Below, piece by piece: positions 16,852 to 26,455 of a stretch of DNA of 44,070 nucleotides. How positions within the stretch are numbered: position 1 is the stretch's first letter; the number at the start of each line of letters is the position of its first letter. The DNA is from a virus, in IMG/VR virus record IMGVR_UViG_3300042569_003330, positions 1 through 44,070 of that record. One strand, given 5' to 3'. The notes below the pieces were generated by a model. That model was not told the DNA's origin. It saw only the letters and a program-made list of their open reading frames with translations, and did no database searches. The position numbers were made by a program, and so were the translations under genes.

Positions 16852-17385
16852 TTATCTAGGAGTTCCTAATGTTCCTTGTCGTTTAACAAAACGACCTTTT
16901 GGTCCTTGTGCCCATTGTCCAGTTAAATTTCTAGCTAATGGTTCTCTTGAAGAACTGTAACTATTTGATGGTGATCCTCCAGTTGAAACGTCCATAACAT
17001 GTTTATCTAATTCACTTTTCATATTGCGAATTGATGCTTCAATTTCAGGAGTTGCAATGTCTAGTACACGCAAATCATTTAAATAATCATCTAATGCTCT
17101 TTGGAGAACCGCACGATGTCTTTTTAATGCACTGCTGCCTTTTGCTTGTTCGTATTCGTAATCACGATTATAACCTTTTGGTTCACTGCGACCTTTTAAA
17201 AAACCTTTTGTTCGGTCAAATGCACGACCTAAAATTCCTTCTGCCAAAACTATTTGACTTTCAGATAAAAGATTATTATTGATATTTTCTTGGATTTGAC
17301 TTTCAGTTAAATGACCAGAATATATTTGACGTTCGAAACTTTCATTTTGTGATTGTTCGTATATATGTTGATATGAGTTGTTCAT
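16852..17385 (-). CDS. Putative packaged head protein, paralogous N-terminus with the next gene
   Basis: The 177-residue product starts MNNSYQHIYEQSQ, with an IYE site like a prohead protease cut point. It continues with RQIYSGHLTESQIQE and LLSESQIVLAEGILGRAF. The block SG.LTES.I is shared with the upstream neighbour, so the N-termini are homologous. LAEG at about residue 49 is another plausible (I/L)xE cleavage site. The remainder is basic (GRSEPKGYNRDYEYEQ, then an RHRAVLQRALDDYL helix), with a Gly/Arg-rich tail. I infer an internal head protein. TAAATA ends five bases before the ATG, indicating late expression. Confidence 0.5.
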   Translation of the reverse strand: MNNSYQHIYEQSQNESFERQIYSGHLTESQIQENINNNLLSESQIVLAEGILGRAFDRTKGFLKGRSEPKGYNRDYEYEQAKGSSALKRHRAVLQRALDDYLNDLRVLDIATPEIEASIRNMKSELDKHVMDVSTGGSPSNSYSSSREPLARNLTGQWAQGPKGRFVKRQGTLGTPR

Positions 17386-17400
17386 GTTATTATTTACAAT

Positions 17401-18264
17401 TTATGAAATATTTATTCCTGCTGCTTTTAGTTGTTTAATAAAACCAGTAGTTTTTGCCCAATCCCATTGATTGGTTCTCATTAAATTATTCAAGACTGCC
17501 GCCATTTTATTAACTTGTGCTGGCGGAAGTTCATTCTGCTTCTTCTTCTGTTTCTGTGGTTGTTGAAGCTGTTGTGGTTGTTGAAGCTGTTGTTGGAATT
17601 GCTGTTGAAGCTGTTTATGTTGATTCTGTGGTTGTTGAAGTTGCTGTTGGAATTGTGCTTGCGGAAGTTGATTTTGTTGAGGTTGTTGATTTTGTTGAGG
17701 TTGTTGATTTTGTTGAGGTTGTTGATTTTGTTGAGGTTGTCTATTTGTTCGAACTGTATTTGCAAACGTTACCGCATTTAGAATTGCCTGATTTATTTGT
17801 TGATCTCCTAAAATATTATCAGGATTATTTGCCAATGTTGCCAATTTAGGATTGTTGGCTACATCAACTCTCTGACTTTGAAAAAAATCTAGTAATTCAC
17901 TGTTAGTCAACGCATTGACCTTTTTATTAATACTTCCTAAATAACGGTGAAGCTGTTTTTTTAAATTATTGGCTTGTTGACTATATTGTTGTTGTCCTTG
18001 TGCAGATGCTTGAAAATTTTGTAAAGGTACTTTACTTTTTGCCCATGTTCCTGCCCTTGAAAGCATTCCTACAGGATTTGCTTCCAAAAGAGACACTAAA
18101 TATCCCGGTTTATATCTTTCAATTAAATTTAATTCAGCATAAGAAATATCAGGTGATCTCACCATTTCTAAAATTCTACTTTCAGTTAGATAGCCAGACA
18201 ATAATTGTTGCTCCAAATTATCTAAATGTATTTGTTCGTAGACGAGGCTAGGTTTATTATTCAT
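17401..18264 (-). CDS. Glutamine-rich repeat protein, putative packaged head protein
   Basis: The 287-residue product starts MNNKPSLVYEQIHLDNLEQQLLSGYLTES, homologous to the N-terminus of the downstream gene and ending in a VYE site. Residues about 60-165 look helical. Residues about 167-245 are a low-complexity Gln/Pro/Asn tract built from QPQQNQ units and then QQFQQQLQQPQ units, encoded by tandem DNA repeats. A folded C-terminal segment follows (AQVNKMAAVLNNLMRTNQWDWAKTTGFIKQLK). The middle tract is probably a flexible linker. The start signal is TAAGTA, a one-base variant of the usual box, seven bases from the ATG. It is divergent from the tape-measure gene. Function is unknown. Confidence 0.5.
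   Translation of the reverse strand: MNNKPSLVYEQIHLDNLEQQLLSGYLTESRILEMVRSPDISYAELNLIERYKPGYLVSLLEANPVGMLSRAGTWAKSKVPLQNFQASAQGQQQYSQQANNLKKQLHRYLGSINKKVNALTNSELLDFFQSQRVDVANNPKLATLANNPDNILGDQQINQAILNAVTFANTVRTNRQPQQNQQPQQNQQPQQNQQPQQNQLPQAQFQQQLQQPQNQHKQLQQQFQQQLQQPQQLQQPQKQKKKQNELPPAQVNKMAAVLNNLMRTNQWDWAKTTGFIKQLKAAGINIS
17668..17739 (-). repeat. Four tandem copies of an 18-bp unit
   Basis: Four direct copies of TTGATTTTGTTGAGGTTG (plus-strand reading) encode the repeated QPQQNQ hexapeptide of the Gln-rich protein. The copies look identical, so the array probably expanded recently by slippage and may vary in number between relatives. Less regular related repeats continue at about 17560-17660. 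Confidence 0.9.
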
Positions 18265-18292
18265 AATACATTACTTACAATAAATAGATATG

Positions 18293-20191
18293 ATGGCAGA
18301 TATAGCAGACATAATTTTAGCAATAGAACAATATTTAGCTAAGACAGGAAAAGGCAAATCTTACCTTGCCGATAAAATCGCTGAAGTTTTTGAATCAGAC
18401 GATTCTCCGTTTAATGTTAATGGTACTGCTTTAACAGAATTGAGAAATAATATTCTGGATATGAATAAAAATATGTCCCAAAACAGTAAACATATTGATA
18501 AAATGTCTAGAGGACTTCAGAGTTTTGCTGCTAAATTGAAAAATATAAAATTACCAGATCAAAAATCTTTAGATTTTTCTGGATTTGGCGAAATAACGCA
18601 AAAATTACAAAATTTTGGAACCATAATAGACAAAGCTAGTCAGAATTTAACTTCACAAAATCTTGGAAAAGAAAAAGCAGTTAAAGAAAAAGTTACCTTA
18701 GATGTAAATGTGCAATCATTTTCAAATAGTGCATTAAAAATTTTATCAAAACGAATAAAAGAAGATTCCCCCGAGAAAAATACAACTATAGTTAATAATA
18801 TCAATCGAGAAAAAGAAGAAGGTAGCATATTAGGTTCTATTTTTAAAACTATATTTGGTGGTGTTGCACTATTGGCAGGGGCGGGTTTTATTGCTAAATT
18901 TTTAGAAACTCCCCAAGGATTAAAAATGAAAGAGTATTTCAAGGAAGGATTTTCAAAATTTGCGAAAATCGCAAAACCTTATTTGGATGCTGCATGGAAT
19001 TGGCTAAAGGAAAAAATGCCTCCACTTTTTGACACCTTGTTAGATTATGTTGTAACAGGTGCAAAAGCATTAGGCAATTTAACAATAGAATTTTTCAAAT
19101 CTACTTTTAATTTTTTCGGTTTGAAGGGAATGTTAGGACCACAATTCCAAGGAGTGGCAGTTCTTTTAACCAAGGCAATTTATTATGGAGTTTCTAAAAT
19201 AGGAAAAGGGTTGTTAAACTTTTTCTCATTCGGAGTTTTTGGTAAAATAGAAAATTTGATGTATAGGTCGTTTAAATTTATCGGGGGACATGTGGAGAAA
19301 TTTGGAGAAATGATAAATGGGTTTATAACAAAAATTGCATCAAAAGGAGGCACTTTTGGAAAAGTTCTTGCTCCAGTTGGTAAACTATTGTCAGGAACAT
19401 TATTCAAAACCATTGGTAAACAATTAATGAAAAGAATACCAATCATTGGTTCATTCATTAGTTTCAAGGATGCATATGATCGTTTTCAACAAGGTGATTA
19501 TATTGGAGGCTTTTTAAGCGTAGGTTCTGGATTAGCAAATTTTGTTCCGGGAATTGGAACGGTTATATCAATTGGAATAGATTTATTAAATGCATTCATA
19601 GATTACAAAGCATCAGAAACATCAAAATCAAAAGGTGCAATGATTGTGGATTTCTTATCTGGTATAAGAGATAAGATATGGAACGGTTTGCGTGATTTGT
19701 TAGGAGATTTGTTAGAAAGTTTAAATCCGGTTAATTGGTTCAAAGCGGATAGTAATGATACTCGCAGTTTATATGAAAGAATGAAGAGTTCTGTGTCATC
19801 ATGGTTTTCAAGTGATTCTCCAACTCCAACCCCGGCTCCACCAACACAACATACTGCCCCAACTACAACTACTTCGCCAAATGTTTCTCCAGTTTCTAAA
19901 ATTGTTGAACCAATTAGTGAAGTAAATGAAATTAGTTTAATAAAAACATCTGAACAAATCGAAACATTGAATAAGAAATTTGATCAATGGATTTCGTTAA
20001 TGGAACAAGGATTTATAACAGTTGCAGGTGCATCTGTGCAAGGAAGTAATCAGATTACAAATGCAGTATTGGCTACTGCAAATTCTGGAAACAGTGGTTC
20101 TGCCTCTGGTCCTGTCATTGTTAATACACAAGATCCAATTACTCAATACCGAATAAGAGCACAAAGGGCTATTGAATATAATTCACGCTAA
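18293..20191 (+). CDS. 29: Tape-measure / baseplate hub protein (gp29-like)
   Basis: The 632-residue product is close to T4 gp29 (590), the protein that sets tail length. Residues about 50-115 are predicted coiled coil. Hydrophobic helices lie at about 185-205 (IFGGVALLAGAGFIAKFL) and 400-430 (GGFLSVGSGLANFVPGIGTVI), as usual in tape measures. A Pro/Thr-rich linker (PTPTPAPPTQHTAPTTTT, about 510-530) leads to a C-terminal helix. It precedes the tube cap gene as in T4, where 29 is followed by 48. The ATG at 18293 is chosen over the adjacent ATG at 18290 because TAAATA then ends six bases upstream. Identity rests on position, size and hydrophobic pattern, not a sequence signature. Confidence 0.55.
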   Translation: MADIADIILAIEQYLAKTGKGKSYLADKIAEVFESDDSPFNVNGTALTELRNNILDMNKNMSQNSKHIDKMSRGLQSFAAKLKNIKLPDQKSLDFSGFGEITQKLQNFGTIIDKASQNLTSQNLGKEKAVKEKVTLDVNVQSFSNSALKILSKRIKEDSPEKNTTIVNNINREKEEGSILGSIFKTIFGGVALLAGAGFIAKFLETPQGLKMKEYFKEGFSKFAKIAKPYLDAAWNWLKEKMPPLFDTLLDYVVTGAKALGNLTIEFFKSTFNFFGLKGMLGPQFQGVAVLLTKAIYYGVSKIGKGLLNFFSFGVFGKIENLMYRSFKFIGGHVEKFGEMINGFITKIASKGGTFGKVLAPVGKLLSGTLFKTIGKQLMKRIPIIGSFISFKDAYDRFQQGDYIGGFLSVGSGLANFVPGIGTVISIGIDLLNAFIDYKASETSKSKGAMIVDFLSGIRDKIWNGLRDLLGDLLESLNPVNWFKADSNDTRSLYERMKSSVSSWFSSDSPTPTPAPPTQHTAPTTTTSPNVSPVSKIVEPISEVNEISLIKTSEQIETLNKKFDQWISLMEQGFITVAGASVQGSNQITNAVLATANSGNSGSASGPVIVNTQDPITQYRIRAQRAIEYNSR

Positions 20192-20199
20192 ATAATTTT

Positions 20200-21300
20200 A
20201 TGCCAACTAATATCAATTACACATTGAAAGAAAAGGAAAATACCAGATATTATGTACCAATTAATAGCGGAACTATTGATGTGGTAAGTGATATGGCATG
20301 GACATTAACGCCTCCGGGATCAAGGGAACAATATAATAATCGTGTTCCTTTTATGAGTCTTACCGAATATCAGCAATCTACTGGTCAATTAATTGCATCT
20401 ATAATTTACTTTGCAAGAGTGGGACAAAGATTGTTTGAAACTGGACGAAGTGCATCTGGTTTATGGAATGCAGATGCTGATCCATCAGAGGTATATAAAC
20501 TGAAATATTTCGGAGAACCTACAGGGTTTAAATATCGCTTGCCTTATTTTAATCCCGCACATACAAAAAGAGGAAACACTTTTGGCGGAGACGAAAATCC
20601 ATTTTCTAGCTTACTATCATTGAGTAAAGATATTACTGCCTTTTTTCCTAAATCGTTATTTTCCAGTGGAGTAAAAAGTAGTAGCAAAAATATGTATTCT
20701 ACATTAGGATTAGGAAGTGCATGGACAGATACCGCAATTTCATTAATTAATCAAGCAATACCGGGTAAGATAAAATTCGAATATCCTCAAGCATGGAACG
20801 AAACAAGTCCTGAATCATATTCGACATCATTTGATTTATTCAACACTGGAGATTTGAATCAAGCTATTCAAAATAGAAGATTTTGTCATTTAATAAGTTA
20901 TCAAAATTCTCCGTCAAGAAGAAATTTTGCGATTATGGACCCTCCAGTAATTTATTCATTAAGCATTCCCGGAATAGTTAATCTTCCAGTTTGTTATGTA
21001 AATGATTTAAGTATTACCAATTTAGGAAATACCCGCGTAATGTATATTGATAATAAAGAAGTTTTAATTCCGGAAGCATATCGAATAAGTTTATCATTTC
21101 AATCATTATTACTACCAACAAGAAATATTATGCTGGCGGTTGAGAGTGGAAGTGTAGTCGAAGGAATCAGTGATTTAAGTCCATTTTTAAATCAGGCAAA
21201 CGAATTGATTAATAATGTTAGAACATTTGGTAATAATTCTCAACCAAATACTACACCAGAAGAAGATCCATTCCCGAATGTGAATTTAAACAATTTTTAA
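20200..21300 (+). CDS. 48: Baseplate tail-tube cap (gp48-like)
   Basis: The 366-residue product is nearly the size of T4 gp48 (364). Its second half shows the tube-like domain: PGKIKFEYPQAWNETSPESYSTSFDLFNTGD, then MDPPVIYSLSIPGIVNLPVCYVNDLSITNLGNTR and IPEAYRISLSFQSLLLPTRNI. This corresponds to the gp48/gp54 pattern of a strand pair, a long loop, and a final YRISL(S/T)F..LL..(T/S)RN motif. gp48 sits on the hub and joins gp54 to start the tube. The stop codon of the tape-measure gene forms the first three bases of the TAAATA box, which ends five bases before this ATG. The order tape measure, cap, gp53, hub and spike supports it. Confidence 0.7.
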   Translation: MPTNINYTLKEKENTRYYVPINSGTIDVVSDMAWTLTPPGSREQYNNRVPFMSLTEYQQSTGQLIASIIYFARVGQRLFETGRSASGLWNADADPSEVYKLKYFGEPTGFKYRLPYFNPAHTKRGNTFGGDENPFSSLLSLSKDITAFFPKSLFSSGVKSSSKNMYSTLGLGSAWTDTAISLINQAIPGKIKFEYPQAWNETSPESYSTSFDLFNTGDLNQAIQNRRFCHLISYQNSPSRRNFAIMDPPVIYSLSIPGIVNLPVCYVNDLSITNLGNTRVMYIDNKEVLIPEAYRISLSFQSLLLPTRNIMLAVESGSVVEGISDLSPFLNQANELINNVRTFGNNSQPNTTPEEDPFPNVNLNNF

Positions 21301-21304
21301 AATT

Positions 21305-21628
21305 ATGACTAATACGGTAGACTTTTATGATTATGCCAAAATCTTCAATATTTATGAAGAAAAGGATGGCACACAATTTTTCAATTTGATGAATTCTATT
21401 AATATTAGTGGTGACATTGATCCTCAATTATATCAATATGATTATATAGAATCATTTACATCGTTTTATGCATTATCAAAAAAATATTACGGAACTCCTA
21501 AACTTTGGTGGATTATTCTTGTTGCAAATAATATAGACAATCCTTTTTCAGTAAAAGCAGGTCAACAAATAAAAATTCTAAAAAATGCAGCAGTTACTGA
21601 AATATTAAATCAGATAAATAATCCTTGA
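21305..21628 (+). CDS. 53: Baseplate wedge protein (gp53-like, LysM-type)
   Basis: The 107-residue product contains ALSKKYYGTPKLWWIILVANNIDNPFSVKAGQQIKIL. T4 gp53 has the same signature (A.AIYGNPQLYWVLLMCNDNYDPY), a LysM-like fold that clamps the wedges around the hub. Many contractile tail systems encode this domain as a short separate protein. It is about half the length of T4 gp53 (196 residues), lacking the C-terminal extension. The TGA stop overlaps the ATG of the hub gene (TGATG), so the two are probably translated together. Confidence 0.75.
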   Translation: MTNTVDFYDYAKIFNIYEEKDGTQFFNLMNSINISGDIDPQLYQYDYIESFTSFYALSKKYYGTPKLWWIILVANNIDNPFSVKAGQQIKILKNAAVTEILNQINNP

Positions 21629-23580
21629 TGTCACTAGAATCTTCGAATAAAACTTTTAATTTTAACAAACAGGATTATGAATTTTTGATAAGAATTTATA
21701 ATGGTGTTAATGATGTAATTTTGAATAGTGTGGCATGGGAAGATTTATTTTTAGAAGAGGATATTTTCGATTGGAAGATAAAAGGAAGCATTCTTGTAAA
21801 AAGCGATTATGAAACATTTGAAAGAGCAAGTAATGATGCAGTAAAAGCAACAGGAATGAACAAGAGTAATTTGATTTACAAATTTCGTAATGATTGCCGT
21901 GATACTATTTTCATAACTATTAAACCTACAAATCCTACACAATTACAAGGTTTAGAAAACAATAGTAATTGGCAATTTCGTGATAAAATTTGGAGAATGG
22001 AGTTAGAAGGAGTTATATATGATGTAGAAGATTTACCAAATGAAGGAGTTGACAGAAAAATTAAAAAACTTTATTTCTGGGACAAAACTTATCAAATGAT
22101 GCTGGAAAAAGATTCCGAATATTCTACTGCAAATACCGGAAGCAATACAGGAAAGAATAACACTCAATCAAGTAATAGTTCAAAAAGTTTAGCAACGGTT
22201 GAAAGTGTTGCTGCATTATTAACAAGTGATGAAGACTTTAAAATTCATTCGGATTTAACATCCAATCCGAATGAATGGGAAACTGGTGATGAAAAAACAA
22301 AAATATATTTTTCATCACCTGTTGGAGCGAAATTTTTAGATAATTTAAACTATCTACTAAACTATACATTAGCATCCGCTAACGATAATTATCAACCTTG
22401 TATTTTTAAATTAGAACGAGCAGAAAAAAGCATGTTGCCAAAACAGTTTTCTCTAAAATCTATTAAAAAATATTTCCAAAAGGCTGGCAAAGAAGTTAAA
22501 ACTCCCGGAGAATATCAAAATGAACACTTTTTCATATATAGCGGATCAGATGATAAAAATGTCTTTCCTATTCAAAAAGCTCCATTAGATTCTACAAAAA
22601 TTGATTTGAATGGTGAAATCAAAGCAGATAATGCGAATACAATTCGTGGCTATCAATTAATGGATATTAGTGGACTAGACTATTCAATGAACTTAACAGA
22701 TTACAGAGTAGTTTTCTATAATTACTCAAATGGGCAATTTATGGATGAAGGTCAAAAGCATCGTGCAGAAGAATATAAAAAGTTTTTTAATGATACGATT
22801 CGTCCAAATATTTTAACAAAAAATAGTTCGGATCGTTTGCCATTAACCCCATTTATTAAAGAAGGTAAAAATACTAAAACTGTTGTTTCTTTACGAACAG
22901 ATGAAATGTCTCGTTTAGCAGATGGACGTAATCGCTTGCTGAAATATTATTTATTTTCAAATTTAGCAATTTCATTTGATGTAGAAGGGTCCACTCATCG
23001 TCAACCCGGAAGATTTTTTGGTGTTTCGAAACAAAGCGAAAATTCAGAAGAATATGACAATAAATTAGAGGGTCAGTATTTCTTAACCAACGTAGTACAT
23101 CATTTCAACAATGCAAAAAATTCTTATATGACAAGAATTATAGGAGTTAAAACTCATACATACGAAGAAAATAGTTCTTTTGTTAGTAGTGATGTTTCAA
23201 TTATAAATCCTGTACAAAATAAACGAACGGAAACACAAGTTAATCCAAACAAAGATGATTCTTCTCAGCCACCAATAAGAAATGTTTCACCATCAAATGA
23301 ATCAACTAATAGTTCTGATGGATGGAAACCATGGAATCCATCTTCTGATCCATTAGAAATAGATGATTCAGGAAATGTTAATGAAGTTGAACCTCCTAGT
23401 GGTGATTTATTCCCAAATACAAATGAAATAAATGGAATCCCCGAAGATACTTCTGAATATATTCCTCCTGCAACATTTGGTCCTGAAACAGATTTGCCAA
23501 GTACGCCGGGAAATTCTGATGGAAGTATATTTGATGATTTGACTCCAAATCTTCCAGAAGATGTTGGTCCTTTGACATAA
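21628..23580 (+). CDS. 27: Baseplate hub protein (gp27-like) with Pro/Ser-rich tail
   Basis: The 650-residue product carries hub-type features. An N-terminal domain has FLIRIYNGVNDVILNSVAWEDL, then MELEGVIYDVEDL and KKLYFWDKTYQMM. A C-terminal domain has ISFDVEGSTHRQPGRFFGVSK followed by LEGQYFLTNVVHHF and YMTRIIGVKT. The v.G.s..PG.......l.G.Y.(I/L)T.V.H.F pattern is that of gp27, gpD and VgrG-type hubs that form the trimer above the spike. The last 110 residues (from about 540) are Pro/Ser/Asp-rich and probably unstructured. It is much longer than T4 gp27 (391). The ATG at 21628 is used because TAAATA ends seven bases upstream. Confidence 0.6.
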   Translation: MSLESSNKTFNFNKQDYEFLIRIYNGVNDVILNSVAWEDLFLEEDIFDWKIKGSILVKSDYETFERASNDAVKATGMNKSNLIYKFRNDCRDTIFITIKPTNPTQLQGLENNSNWQFRDKIWRMELEGVIYDVEDLPNEGVDRKIKKLYFWDKTYQMMLEKDSEYSTANTGSNTGKNNTQSSNSSKSLATVESVAALLTSDEDFKIHSDLTSNPNEWETGDEKTKIYFSSPVGAKFLDNLNYLLNYTLASANDNYQPCIFKLERAEKSMLPKQFSLKSIKKYFQKAGKEVKTPGEYQNEHFFIYSGSDDKNVFPIQKAPLDSTKIDLNGEIKADNANTIRGYQLMDISGLDYSMNLTDYRVVFYNYSNGQFMDEGQKHRAEEYKKFFNDTIRPNILTKNSSDRLPLTPFIKEGKNTKTVVSLRTDEMSRLADGRNRLLKYYLFSNLAISFDVEGSTHRQPGRFFGVSKQSENSEEYDNKLEGQYFLTNVVHHFNNAKNSYMTRIIGVKTHTYEENSSFVSSDVSIINPVQNKRTETQVNPNKDDSSQPPIRNVSPSNESTNSSDGWKPWNPSSDPLEIDDSGNVNEVEPPSGDLFPNTNEINGIPEDTSEYIPPATFGPETDLPSTPGNSDGSIFDDLTPNLPEDVGPLT

Positions 23581-23620
23581 TAATTTCTCCTAGAAATTTA
23601 TTGTTAAATAAATAACTAAT

Positions 23621-24661
23621 ATGCCTCAAATTGTTACGGAAGATTTTCAAAAATCATTAAGATCCAGCCCCCACGGAAAACGCAAAAATGGTACAGAAAT
23701 TGATGAATTATACTGTGCAATGGAAACCTCTGAAAATCCATTGGATCGAACAATACAATTAATTGCAGAGTTTCACGGTCCTTGGTCAGGTGGTTCTGTA
23801 GAATTAACTGATTTTACATCATTTGTTGCATCTGCATTAAAATCATCGCCAATGGCACAACAAGCTGTTCAAACTGCATCACAAGCATTGGATGCAGTTA
23901 ATGCGGTGAATAGAGTTGTGGAATCTGCGGTAGGCAAGCATTCTCCATTAACTTGTGCAATTATGCCCGCTCCTCTATTACGAGAATTTTTGAATAGAGC
24001 ACAAAAATTACATCCTTCTATTAATATGTATCTTCAAATGAATATTGGTTCTTTCCCATATTTTCAACAAATTAGCGAAGATATAGGTTTATTTGCCAGC
24101 ATTGTTATGAATCAAAGTTCTATAGATCCAATGATGTGGCCCTTACAAGGAGGAGTCGGATGTTTAAACACAAATAGTCGAATGAATTTAAACACTTATT
24201 TAAAAATGGCAGAAGATATTTTTAATTTAATGGATAATGCTAATAATCTTACAAATGCATTGTTTTTAAGATCAATGGCAAAACAGAATAACATGTCATT
24301 TTTACATCCAGAATATTCTAAAGAAACTCCAATTGCTCATGGTCATAATTTCACTATGGATGTTTTTAATGCTGCAAGAAATATCGCAGCAATGGCACCA
24401 TGTTTAGCAGCAGTATTGAGTATTGCAGGTGATGTTATTCGATTAATTAATAAATTTTTATGTTTAAAGGAATTGAATCGTTATAGTGTAGAAGGATTCG
24501 AAATATCTATGAATGAAGGTCCGAATGGAGAAGCGGTAACATATATTGTGGATCAATCAGGTAGACCAATGCATGATAATGAGAAAAGCAATGATTTAAC
24601 TGATCCTACTAATGATTCTATTTTGGGAACGAAAATAGAATATAAAAACGAGACTAATTAA
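23621..24661 (+). CDS. Baseplate-associated protein of unknown function
   Basis: The 346-residue product is not recognised. It lies between the hub and the OB-fold spike genes, so a place in the central baseplate is likely. Ala-rich helices occur at about residues 80-110 (SSPMAQQAVQTASQALDAV) and 247-280 (AARNIAAMAPCLAAVLSIAGDVI). The second is hydrophobic enough to be buried or to touch a membrane. A conserved-looking core holds HSPLTCAIMPAPLLREFL and MWPLQGGVGCLN. By position it could correspond to the distal hub component gp28 of T4, but there is no sequence proof. TAAATA ends six bases before the ATG. Confidence 0.5.
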   Translation: MPQIVTEDFQKSLRSSPHGKRKNGTEIDELYCAMETSENPLDRTIQLIAEFHGPWSGGSVELTDFTSFVASALKSSPMAQQAVQTASQALDAVNAVNRVVESAVGKHSPLTCAIMPAPLLREFLNRAQKLHPSINMYLQMNIGSFPYFQQISEDIGLFASIVMNQSSIDPMMWPLQGGVGCLNTNSRMNLNTYLKMAEDIFNLMDNANNLTNALFLRSMAKQNNMSFLHPEYSKETPIAHGHNFTMDVFNAARNIAAMAPCLAAVLSIAGDVIRLINKFLCLKELNRYSVEGFEISMNEGPNGEAVTYIVDQSGRPMHDNEKSNDLTDPTNDSILGTKIEYKNETN

Positions 24662-24676
24662 AATCTAAATATAATT

Positions 24677-26446
24677 ATGATTAAATTTGAAGGAAAATAT
24701 CGCGGAATTGTAATACAGAATAATGATCCTAATCAGTCAGGTAGGGTTAAAGTTTTCGTGCCCGGTATAAATCTTCATCAAACAAAAAACTGGAATCAAC
24801 AAAACGAAGAAGATAAAATCTTCAAAGTGTTAGGTCAAAATACAAATAGTAGTTTAACACCTGAAATTATAAACAATCAAAAAGAAAAATTGTTTTGGGC
24901 AGAAGTAATGATGCCAGTTTTCGGAATGAGCGCACCGGGTTATTATCGTGCATCAACAGATTTTTATTATATTGGAAATGATTCAGACTATCTTTTTCAA
25001 AATAATAAAACAACTGATGCATTTCAATTAGACTCAATTCAAGCATCATTAAGAATAAACATTGGAATTCAAAATCCAAACTATGGAATTTCTCCACGGT
25101 CTTCTATAAATTTTAATTTTCCACAAATAGGAGCAAAATATTGCATTCCGAGAAAATGTGATACTGACAATAATGGTGATGTTAACAATTTTTGGAAAAA
25201 AACTAACACTCAATTAGATAATATAATTTCTCAATTACCAAAAGTTTATAAGAACAAAACGACTGTTTTGGATAAAGAAACTTATCCATTACCATCCACT
25301 CAAAAAAATAAAAATAGTGATGATATAAATTATTCAGTATTAGCAATTGATTTGGATGTTTCTGATCCAACTGTTTACCTAAACGATGTCCCTATTCCAA
25401 AAGATAGTCCAGTATACAATACAAACTGTTTTTACACTCCTTCTTTACCAAGTTCGACTCTTGGTTATGAGGCACCAATATTATATGTATCATCAACAGG
25501 AATTCCTGCAAATTCTTATTCCGAATTGCCTGTCGGTTTAACTATTAATGGTAAAAAAAGTTTAAAGAATAATTTTCAATTACAATCATCAAATGACAAT
25601 GAAGTAATTTATAAAGATGGAAATCTTAAAGTAGTTGTTGATAAAACCCGAATTAATTCGATTACTATATTTCATAATAATAATCGGTTCGATTATAACA
25701 AAATAAATGCATTAAAACCATTGTTGAGTAAAAAATCTAAAATTATTATGCCGCGTGCTCCTCGACCAAACGGACAAAAAATGATTTCTAGAGGTGGCGG
25801 CGGTGCAGAAATTTTTGCTAATGTAATTTCCCAATTATTACCTTTATATATGAGAATGGATGCTCACATTGGAGGAGCAAACAACGAATCAAGATATAAT
25901 ATTAATACTGGTCGTTCTCCACTTAATGATCCAAATAATGTTAAAGGTTGCAATATAATTGGTAATATAGGTCAATCATATCGGGGGCCAATGAGAGCAG
26001 CAGATTATAATAATAATTGGAAAGGAATTTTATCTATTCCGGGAGTAGGATCACATGTTTGGGTTGTTTTTAATAATGGCGATAGTAATTATCCAGTTAT
26101 TATTGGAACATTTGCATCACAAAATGATTTCAAAACAGTTTATAATGTTAAAACTAGTGAAGAATCTTCTGGTCCAGAAGTAACAACTCCTCCGCTTAAT
26201 TCTACCACAACCGCAGAACCGGGAGATATATTAACATCAACTGATGAACCTGTTACAAGTCCTCTAGTTGCAAGTCCTGAAGTGATTTCTGAAACACCAA
26301 ATCCTCCAATTCCGGAAATGGATGATAGTTATAGTTTAGATAATATAGAAGAAAACCCATACGAAGAAGAATTGCCTTTAGAAATGAGAACTTCTCCGAA
26401 ACCGTTTATTCCATATGAAACCGAAGGAAATATGTTAACTCCATAA
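24677..26446 (+). CDS. 5: Central spike protein with split OB fold (gp5-like, no lysozyme)
   Basis: The 589-residue product begins GKYRGIVIQNNDPNQSGRVK (residues 7-26), the classic first strands of the gp5/VgrG OB fold (G.V..N.DP...GRVKV). The closing half, ILSIPGVGSHVWVVFNNGDSNYPVIIGTF, appears only at about residues 449-478. About 420 residues are therefore inserted in the fold. I see no lysozyme catalytic motif, unlike T4 gp5. The C-terminal 110 residues are Pro/Thr/Glu-rich and probably linear. It lies between the unknown baseplate protein and the beta-structured tip protein, with which it may form the puncturing device. TAAATA ends five bases before the ATG. Confidence 0.7.
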   Translation: MIKFEGKYRGIVIQNNDPNQSGRVKVFVPGINLHQTKNWNQQNEEDKIFKVLGQNTNSSLTPEIINNQKEKLFWAEVMMPVFGMSAPGYYRASTDFYYIGNDSDYLFQNNKTTDAFQLDSIQASLRINIGIQNPNYGISPRSSINFNFPQIGAKYCIPRKCDTDNNGDVNNFWKKTNTQLDNIISQLPKVYKNKTTVLDKETYPLPSTQKNKNSDDINYSVLAIDLDVSDPTVYLNDVPIPKDSPVYNTNCFYTPSLPSSTLGYEAPILYVSSTGIPANSYSELPVGLTINGKKSLKNNFQLQSSNDNEVIYKDGNLKVVVDKTRINSITIFHNNNRFDYNKINALKPLLSKKSKIIMPRAPRPNGQKMISRGGGGAEIFANVISQLLPLYMRMDAHIGGANNESRYNINTGRSPLNDPNNVKGCNIIGNIGQSYRGPMRAADYNNNWKGILSIPGVGSHVWVVFNNGDSNYPVIIGTFASQNDFKTVYNVKTSEESSGPEVTTPPLNSTTTAEPGDILTSTDEPVTSPLVASPEVISETPNPPIPEMDDSYSLDNIEENPYEEELPLEMRTSPKPFIPYETEGNMLTP

Positions 26447-26455
26447 GTGGTATCA

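Noticed and set aside
17668-17739. CRISPR array.
   Set aside because: The repeat units are directly adjacent without spacers and lie in frame within a gene.
17515-17849. Two long plus-strand frames and one alternative minus-strand frame across the Gln-rich region.
   Set aside because: They are mirror products of the 18-bp tandem repeat, with extreme Leu/Val or Asn composition and no start signal. Only the Gln-rich frame has a start box and folded flanks.
23583-23600. A small inverted repeat after the hub gene as a terminator.
   Set aside because: The stem is only about seven AT-rich pairs with no T-run, and the next late gene continues in the same direction.
24677-26446. Tail lysozyme domain in the gp5-like protein, as in T4.
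   Set aside because: No E-8x-D/C-5x-T lysozyme pattern or similar catalytic segment is visible in the insertion.
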